Part shown: in pieces, positions 57,316-64,000 of the stretch
Numbering within the stretch: position 1 is the stretch's first letter
How the letters are laid out: every line of letters starts with the position of its first letter
Source of the DNA: Apium graveolens
Taxonomy: Eukaryota; Streptophyta; Magnoliopsida; Apiales; Apiaceae
Assembly: GCF_009905375.1 (NCBI RefSeq)
Contig: NC_133649.1
Span: forward strand, 234,822,201-234,886,200
Length of the DNA stretch: 64,000 nucleotides
Reading direction: 5' to 3'
Notes under the pieces: model-generated
What the model was told of the DNA's origin: nothing
The model's input: only the letters and a program-made list of their open reading frames with translations
Databases searched by the model: none
Made by a program: the position numbers and the translations under genes

Positions 57316-60300
57316 TGTAATAACTCGAATTTTTGAGACCTTGTAAAACGTTTAATGAATAGTAACCCTGACAGACGGGAAAAACTTTTGAGCCCACAAT
57401 ATGTAGTGCATGAGGAAATGAGTTTCGGAGTTGATATTACGATTTTACGTACTAAATGAGTGTATGCAAACGCTATTAGTTTTCGAAGAAAATGAACTTT
57501 GAAAAATGACCGTATTTACGACTCATCGAGGATTACGGGAAGCACAATATAATTACGAGATTAAAACCCTAAGGATTTATATTCAAGTATAATAATTTAA
57601 AATATAAGGAATAAATACGAAAGGAATTACGTCGTGAACCATTTACGAGTAAGTATTACGAAAATGTTTAAGCAAACGAACGAACGCGTAAACGATTAAA
57701 TAAAATGTAACACACTAACTAAACCATGGTAAGAAAGTAACCATGGTTAATTCATCAAATAGTGAGCTAACCATAGGATGATCAAGCTAGCTAGCAAAAT
57801 AGTGTGCTAAGGAAGCTAACCCATGTAGTTAGCTTGTAACCTAGCAAGCTACTTAGATTTTGTCCCCAAGATTTGCAACAAGAATAAACCTAGGATTCAA
57901 CCTAGGAGAATAAAAATCAAGGAAAGATATCACCCCCATTTCCTAGAAGCAACCTAGAGAAGCAACCAAGAGAAGCAACCAAGATGAGCAAGTATAAATA
58001 CCCCCATTCACATTGTTCCATTCGGCCCTTGAAGAAAAAAAAAGAGGAAATCCAAATTCAAATCTCAAAATCTAGCCATGATAAAATCATCCCATTAATT
58101 TTAAAGCCTCCTAGCAATTAAACTAAGGTAATAAAATTCTTTCATCTCTTTTTATCAAGGTTTGATGGGTGAAATAAAATCAAGAAAGTCACTAGTGAAT
58201 AGTATGAATAGTAACTTCTCTTTGGTTTCTTGATTTCAATGGTGGTTTTAGGTTCCAAAAATCATACCGAGCACTTCCAAGCCTCCACCATCCTCAAGAA
58301 CACATCTCAAGATTTCAATAAAGGTAAAAATCTTTGGCCCAACTTTATTTAAGATTCATCTTAAAATCCATTTAGTATGTAGTAGTAAACGTAGTTCAAT
58401 GAGTGGTATTGCTAAAATCTTGGTGTTTAAGTTAAGTAGATTTAAGGTTGATTGTTGTTGCCTCAAGAACATGATGTTCTTGAGAGGAGTTTGTGTGTTG
58501 ATTATGGAATGATGATTGTTGGTGGTTGTGTTAAGAGTTAGGGCGTAAACGAAACCCCGATCGTAAACGTAACTCTGTTAAAACCAACAAATCGTAACTT
58601 TAAGTTTTTGCAGAAAGTTCAGAAGTTTTAAACTGTAGTTTCTTGAAAATTAATCCTTTTTAGGATATAAATGTTATAAGGATCGTTTAGGCACTTGAAT
58701 CACTTGATTCCGATTTACGGATCAGAAGTTATGGCCGTTTTACTAAAAGTGATTTACGCGACAAAAACTGCTACGAATTACGAACTTTGAAAATATAAAG
58801 GATCGACTTAAAAGTGTTCATAAATCATGAAATTTTTACAGAGAGTAAAATATTTAGTTTCTTAATTTCCATAAAAATTTCAAGTGAAACTAATGATTTC
58901 TCAATTTTAGAAAAATACCGGAGCCGAGACCGCGCGAGTAGAAACCGTAAGAATCCATAAGCGGAGCCGACGACGATAATGAGAATAAACCTATGATACT
59001 TAGAAAAATGAAGTGCCCATAATGTGAATAATGACTTAAAGGAATAATAAGGGTAGTATAAGTTGAGAGGGTGCATAATAAGTAGCACATGAGTTCGAGT
59101 CGCTGTAAATTAGAACGGGACCTAACGAAGTGAACTGTGTTTATGGTTATAGATTTCCGAGCGGAACCTAGAGCATCCTCCACCTCGAGATACCCAGGCA
59201 AGTTTACGAACCCAACTACATTTACTGTTGTGTTGTGAAAGGATTGTTTTATTATCATTGCATAAATACCATGTTTGCCATGATACGTAGTTGTTGAATT
59301 TTCGCATAATCTAGCGATGTTGTACGATAAGTATATATCGTGAAATGTTTATTCCGCTATAAGCGTGACATATTATATAAGACCGAGAGTCGGTCGGGAT
59401 TTAAGGTAAAACCCAGGAATTATTGCGGTGATATTATAGGGTGATTATTCCATAGTAGTACGTTTTAAAGGGACTCATCGTCCATTTACGAAACATTTAA
59501 ATACCTCAAACTTTTATTAAAATGATTTCCCAACGAACATATTACCTTAACTATATTTTATGGTTCGAATAATAAATACTATATACTTATTCCTTTATTA
59601 CGGGAGTAGTATACTCCAACGAATATTTATTTCAAACCCGATTAATCATTATAGATTATTAATTATGTAGACACAAACTAGTTGAGGAATATTATTTTAA
59701 ATATTCTTTTAGAGAGTAAACTCATTCGAGGTTTAATTATTTATCGACTACTAATTAATTATTTATTATTCTTAAAGGGTTTATTATTGATTTAAAAATC
59801 ATAGATCCAGATTTAAAATATACTTCCTGATTTCAGAATATCATTCGAATAATTTCAGATCGTCGGTGAATATTATCCCGACTTATTTAATATTTAAATA
59901 TAGTTTCAAGGAGAAACTTTTCCCTCTTATTTATCTGTTGACAACAGTCAACTCACATCTTTAGTACTTTCTCCGAAAATCTCGGAAGTACATATATACA
60001 TATATACACTTATATCTTAGTGAGATAAGTTGTTCTATCAACAAGCAAAACGCTTGGAAAACTTCGATGTGGTTCGAGTTCTCGAGATATGATAGAATTC
60101 TTTTTTTAAATAAAAAGGACAAGGGAGGGGTAGACTCTGGTACTATGTGTGCTAGATGGACTACCAAAGGTACCGCAGGCGAAGGTACTCAGTGTACTCA
60201 AGAACTTGTGAAGTATGTATATACCCAAAAATGGGACACGTAGCCCGAATGCGGAAAGGGTGATAACCGAGATACGAAGGTGTCGTCCTTCTACTAGTAG

Positions 60301-61070
60301 AAAAGGTTACTATTATCGTATTACGACTGATCATCGTATACGGTGGCTCCAATGAGTGTCCTAATTCTTCTAGTTAGAATTGAGATGCAATACCGTAACC
60401 CAAGCCTAGGTGCTGGGATTACTATTAAGGTTTTCGCAGGATATTAAAATCCCTTAAAGAATTGTTTTCATAAGAAGGTGTGTATCACCAAGGAAAACTA
60501 TTTTTGAATAAAACATAATTATCATATATGATGTTATCATACAGTCATTTTCATACTTTACATTATTATGCTGGGCATTATAGCTCACACTTGTTTTCTT
60601 AAATTGACACAACATAACAGTGAATCAAGATGCCTGCCATGAGAACCACAGCCAGGAAACGGGTAGGAAATGGCCAGCTGTTCCGTAGATTGTTTGGTGC
60701 TGTACCACAGGTAGTCCGAATAAGCTGGATTAGTTTTCAGTTGTTTTTAGTTCGGCTTATTTATAAGTATGACCTATGTAAGATAATAAACAATAAACAT
60801 ATATTTGGCCGGAGGACTAGCGTTACTTAGAGGTTACTCCCCGGTAAAACTAAATTACTTTTGGGTTGTAATAATTATCACTTGATGGTTGAAAGTACTC
60901 TAGATATGATGGTTCTTTCCCAAGACAATAACCTGTAAGTGTGTGTGTGTGTGATAAGTATGGGGTCGTGAAGCGTGAGTATTTATATATTGTAGTGTGA
61001 GTTGTGTGGTTGTAAGAGTTTAGATGGCGTGGCCTCCGAGACTCCTGACCCCGGGTTTTGGGGCGCCACC
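57316..61070 (+). repeat. 5' LTR of element F (about 3755 bp)
   Basis: Starts TGTAATAACTCG. The end is placed by alignment with E: …GGGTTTTGGGGCGCCACC, then gaaaTGGTACCAG. The final CA therefore appears mutated to CC. A GT microsatellite lies near 60937-60952. Only the 5' copy is in the window. Open frames within (for example 58825-59307 minus) match nothing known. Confidence 0.82.
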
Positions 61071-61074
61071 GAAA

Positions 61075-61087
61075 TGGTACCAGAGCC
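61075..61087 (+). promoter_or_regulatory. Primer binding site of element F
   Basis: TGGTACCAGAGCC, four bases inside the LTR end; one mismatch to the initiator-Met tRNA complement TGGTATCAGAGC. Confidence 0.8.
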
Positions 61088-61307
61088 TTAGGTTATCAAA
61101 TCTTGGAAATGATAGGACATAAAATACATAGACATAGGAATAATAAAATAATCAATTAGAGCTCAAGTCGAGTTCGTCGTCAGGCTACACGGGTGGTCTT
61201 GACAGTTGTACCCTCAAGGGAATTCCAACTTCAAGTTAGTAACACATTGCCTATTGTGTCAGGTACTAGTGGAGCCTAGGAGGGAGATTGATCCTGTTGA
61301 TGATGTC

Positions 61308-61916
61308 ATGGTCCCTGAGCGTGACCCTATTCCCGAGCCAGAGAGCCCACGCATGGATGATTCAGATGATAACCCTACTGAGGATGTCCTAGAGGAGGAG
61401 ACTAACCTTCATGTCCCCATAGCTAATGGCGTAGTTTGGAGGGATGTAGAGATGTACCCTCACCCGACTATTCGTTCTCCTACACCACCCCTAGGGATTC
61501 AGAGCCTTATGCCCTATAAAGATGATGATGAGGAGGGGGCGATACGTGCACATATCCACGAGGTTTATGACATATCCTCTAGCGACCCAGATTCACCTCT
61601 ACCAACATCGGCGACCATGCATGTAGCCGTACACGACTGGATAGTGGGTCAGCTTAACGATGAGATCACTGCGGCATCTACTCATATTGTGGAGTTACGC
61701 CAGGCACTGACAGCTAAGAGAGCCACCCGACTAGGATACCCAGGGGATTTTAGAGCTGGTTCCCCAGCCATAGCCCGCAGAGAGATCGAGCTCCGTACCA
61801 GGGTTCAGATGAGGATGACAGCGGTTGGAGGATACATCCCGATAGTTGATGCAGAGCTGATATTGGCAGGAGTGATGAGGAGGGTGCATGACCTCACTCG
61901 CAGTGATAGTGACTGA
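61308..61916 (+). CDS. Open acidic pre-gag ORF of element F
   Basis: The frame is open from 61203 to the TGA at 61914-61916. The first ATG is at 61308, giving 202 codons (MVPERDPIPEPESPRMDDSD…). The N-terminal half is very acidic and Pro-rich (DEEGAIRAHIHEVYDISSSD). The second half is mixed and partly helical (DEITAASTHIVELRQAL, RREIELRTRVQMRMTAVGG). It lies between the primer site and gag, where most gypsy elements have only a leader. It is intact although gag has stops. Element E has a decayed acidic frame at the same position. Extra ORFs before gag are known in some gypsy lineages (for example Ogre); I do not recognise this one. Confidence 0.55.
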   Translation: MVPERDPIPEPESPRMDDSDDNPTEDVLEEETNLHVPIANGVVWRDVEMYPHPTIRSPTPPLGIQSLMPYKDDDEEGAIRAHIHEVYDISSSDPDSPLPTSATMHVAVHDWIVGQLNDEITAASTHIVELRQALTAKRATRLGYPGDFRAGSPAIARREIELRTRVQMRMTAVGGYIPIVDAELILAGVMRRVHDLTRSDSD

Positions 61917-62286
61917 GGGACTAGTGACTAGATATGGACCTTGAAGAAGGCTGGGTGACTTGTCACCAATTTTGATAGGATAGCTAGTAGTAGATAGCGT
62001 TCCTAGCCCTTCAGGGTACATGGCTTATGTATTTTCATTTCAGTATTCAGTACTAGTAGTGATGTATTGTAATCAGGCATGTATGAACTCAGCTAGTTGT
62101 TTCATCCCCCAAGATATAAATGGGAGATCTTATTAATATATATCTAAGCAGTTATTAAGAAATTGATGTCTATATTATTGCACTTTATAAAAACCTGCTA
62201 GGTAATAAATAACTTGCTTACATATGAATAAAATAATCCAACTGTTATAATTACAACTATGTTGACCAATTTTCATTATCAGAACA
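61917..62286 (+). other. Leader between pre-gag ORF and gag of element F
   Basis: About 370 bp, AT-rich, no ORF or signal identified. Confidence 0.5.
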
Positions 62287-63840
62287 ATGCCATCCCGTAG
62301 AAGAGGAACCAGGGCACAGCCCGTAGAATCTGTTAACCAACAACTGAGTGAACCTGACCCTATAGTAAATGAGGAAAGTGAAGAAGACCTAGACTATAAT
62401 AAATATGATGAGGAAGAATATGTAGAAGAAGAGGCTGAGGATACCCATCAGGGAGGGAACCCCATGAATGAATTTATGGAACTGTTAAGAGCAAATCTCA
62501 ACCAACAGCCTATTCCACCACAGCCACATGCTGCCCAACAGACTGCAGCTACTGCCTTTAGGACCTTCAAATCTCTCAAACCCCCAAAGTTTCTAGGATC
62601 GGGCGACCCCGTTGAAGCACAGGCCTGGCTCAAAGAAATAGAAAAGTCCTTCGAGATACTAGGTGTTGAGGAATGACACAAGACTATTTTCGCTTCGTAC
62701 ATGCTGAAAGGAGAAGCTAACTACTGGTGGGAGTCCAAATGAAACCTAGAGACTGATGCTGTGATCCCATGGGATAGATTTACCCGACTGTTCTTAGACA
62801 AGTATTTCCCTAGGTTTATGGAGACCCAGATGGAGATTAAGTTTCTGGAGTTGAAACAGGATAAGATGACTGTAGCAGAATATGAGGTCAAATTTACTGA
62901 GTTGTCGAGATTTGTGCCTGAATTTGTGAACACCGAAGAGAAGAAAGCACGAAGGTTTCAGCTTGGTCTGAAACAGTGGATACAAAACCGAGTGGTAGTG
63001 TTAGAGCTGACAGTTTATGCCACCTTAGTACAGAAAGCCTCGATTGTTGAAGCTGGCAGTGAGCAGAGTGTGAAGGAAAAGGAAAATAGGAAGAGAAAGA
63101 TAGGAAGCCAAGGAATAGGAACCGGGAACAGGAGCCTTCCGAGCAGGTTCGTCAGGGGAGCGGTGTCCCAACCTACACGAGGCCCCGGATTCAGAAAGGC
63201 CCCGAGTGAGAGTATTGGCCAGGGCGACGGACAATCTAGGGCCACATTTCATAGCCAACCCCGCGCCCCAATACCAGAGTGTCAAACCTGTAAGAAGAGA
63301 CACCTTGGAGAGTGTACCCAGACAAGAGCTCCTCTGAGATGTTACCAGTGTGACCAAATTGGACACCTTGCCAACAACTGCACTGGACCCAATGTAACGT
63401 GTTTCCAATGTGGGAAGATAGGGCACATGAGAAAGGATTGTCCAACGTTGAAGCCCCCAGCCTCAGAGATGAGCAAAGCTGCCTCCAACCGACCCCCAGC
63501 TGCTAGGAACTTCAACATGACTGTTCAGGATCCTGTCCGAAACACCGACATGATAGCAGGTACCCTTTTGTTAAATTCTGAACATGCAAATGTCCTATTT
63601 AATTCTGGAGCAACCAAGTCTTTTATATCTCAAGATTTTGCTAAAAAGTTAAAACTTAATGCCATACCCTTACGTGAGATATTACGAGTGGAAATAGCAA
63701 ACAAAGAAATAATTCCTGTAAATCAAGTACACCCTAAGTGCAAGTTGAAATTAGAAGGGAAGATCTTCGAGGTTGACCTAATCCCATTCGCATTAGGAGA
63801 ATTTGATGTAATCATAGGAATGGATTGGTTATTGTTGGAT
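62287..63840 (+). pseudogene. gag and protease of element F (two stops, protease Asp lost)
   Basis: Gypsy gag from ATG 62287: acidic N-terminus, TFKSLKPPKFLGSGDP, AQAWLKEIEKSFEILG, then a TGA at 62674-62676. Next are YMLKGEANYWW, another TGA at about 62740, and MIPWDRFTRLFLDKYFP, DKMTVAEYEVKFTELSRF. Near 63280-63440 come CQTCKKRHLGEC and two CX2CX4HX4C knuckles (CYQCDQIGHLANNC, CFQCGKIGHMRKDC). Protease follows at about 63560-63840: LFNSGATKSFIS where DSGAT is expected (catalytic Asp to Asn), ending IIGMDWL. Both stops are single-base changes in an otherwise open frame, so decay is recent. Gag packages RNA and protease would mature it; this copy cannot. Confidence 0.9.
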
Positions 63841-64000
63841 TTTAAACGCAGCGGGGGCATGGCAAAACACTTTTACACATACAAAATCCAAATAAAAGCA
63901 TACAGATCATGAATAAAAATTCGAGGGATCGAATCTAACCTTTTAAAATAATTCGGAGACAACGATCAGAGATCCTTAGCAGTTGCTCCTCAAGTGTGAA
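63841..64000 (+). other. Unassigned sequence at the right edge
   Basis: After GMDWLLLDF the gypsy similarity stops abruptly at about 63840 and is replaced by AT-rich DNA starting near AACGCAGCGGGGGCATGG. This suggests a deletion or another insertion beginning there. Too little is visible to identify it. Confidence 0.4.

Larger units (their letters stand above)
57316..64000 (+). mobile_element. Element F: Ty3/gypsy LTR retrotransposon, 5' part
   Basis: Plus-strand gypsy element inserted in the pol end of D. 5' LTR 57316-61070, primer site at 61075, an open pre-gag ORF, gag with zinc knuckles and protease; the protein similarity stops near 63840 and the 3' part is outside the window. LTR ends and primer site are related to E and G. 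Candidate left duplication gttga (57311-57315) cannot be verified here. Confidence 0.88.

Overview
This is nuclear DNA from a flowering plant, most likely a eudicot with a large, repeat-rich genome. It is AT-rich and consists almost entirely of nested transposable elements. The evidence is Ty1/copia (Sirevirus-like) and Ty3/gypsy LTR retrotransposons with tRNA-iMet primer sites, a plant L1-type LINE, a CACTA DNA transposon, and captured plant genes with GT-AG introns. I see no intact host gene, no tRNA or rRNA gene and no bacterial feature. The species cannot be named from the sequence alone.

Layout, left to right. Positions 1-1181 are the left arm of a plus-strand Sirevirus-like element (B). 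It is split by a minus-strand Sirevirus-like element (A, 1182-27560, 5-bp target-site duplication ctatc). A is itself split inside gag by a minus-strand gypsy element (E, 12364-26269, duplication ttcag) with LTRs of about 4.1-4.2 kb. B resumes at 27566, is split again by a gypsy solo LTR (G, 27740-31031, duplication ttact), and ends with its 3' LTR at 31122-31654. A dead LINE fragment follows (31655-33198). Next is a third, plus-strand Sirevirus-like element (C, 33199-42794). Its 3' LTR is broken by a fourth, minus-strand one (D, from 42795). D is interrupted by a CACTA transposon (46534-55519, duplication aga) and then by a plus-strand gypsy element (F, from 57316), which runs to near the window end.

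The copia elements share one plan: LTR, gag, pol (PR-IN-RT-RH), a long spacer, an additional 3' ORF (the env-like position of Sireviruses), polypurine tract and LTR. A and D also share a 79-codon small ORF in the spacer. All protein-coding parts carry stops, frameshifts or deletions. The gypsy elements share LTR ends, a TGGTAYCAG primer site and, in F, an open acidic ORF ahead of gag.

The most interesting object is the CACTA element. Between its 28-bp inverted ends it carries, on the minus strand, five exons of a calcium-dependent protein kinase (activation segment to EF-hand 3) followed by three exons of a plant NADP-malic enzyme. Most exon borders keep splice signals. There is a possible captured leader or promoter upstream, a 9-copy array of a 175-bp repeat, and a solo LTR inside one captured intron. 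No CACTA transposase was recognised, so it looks like a non-autonomous gene-capturing element.
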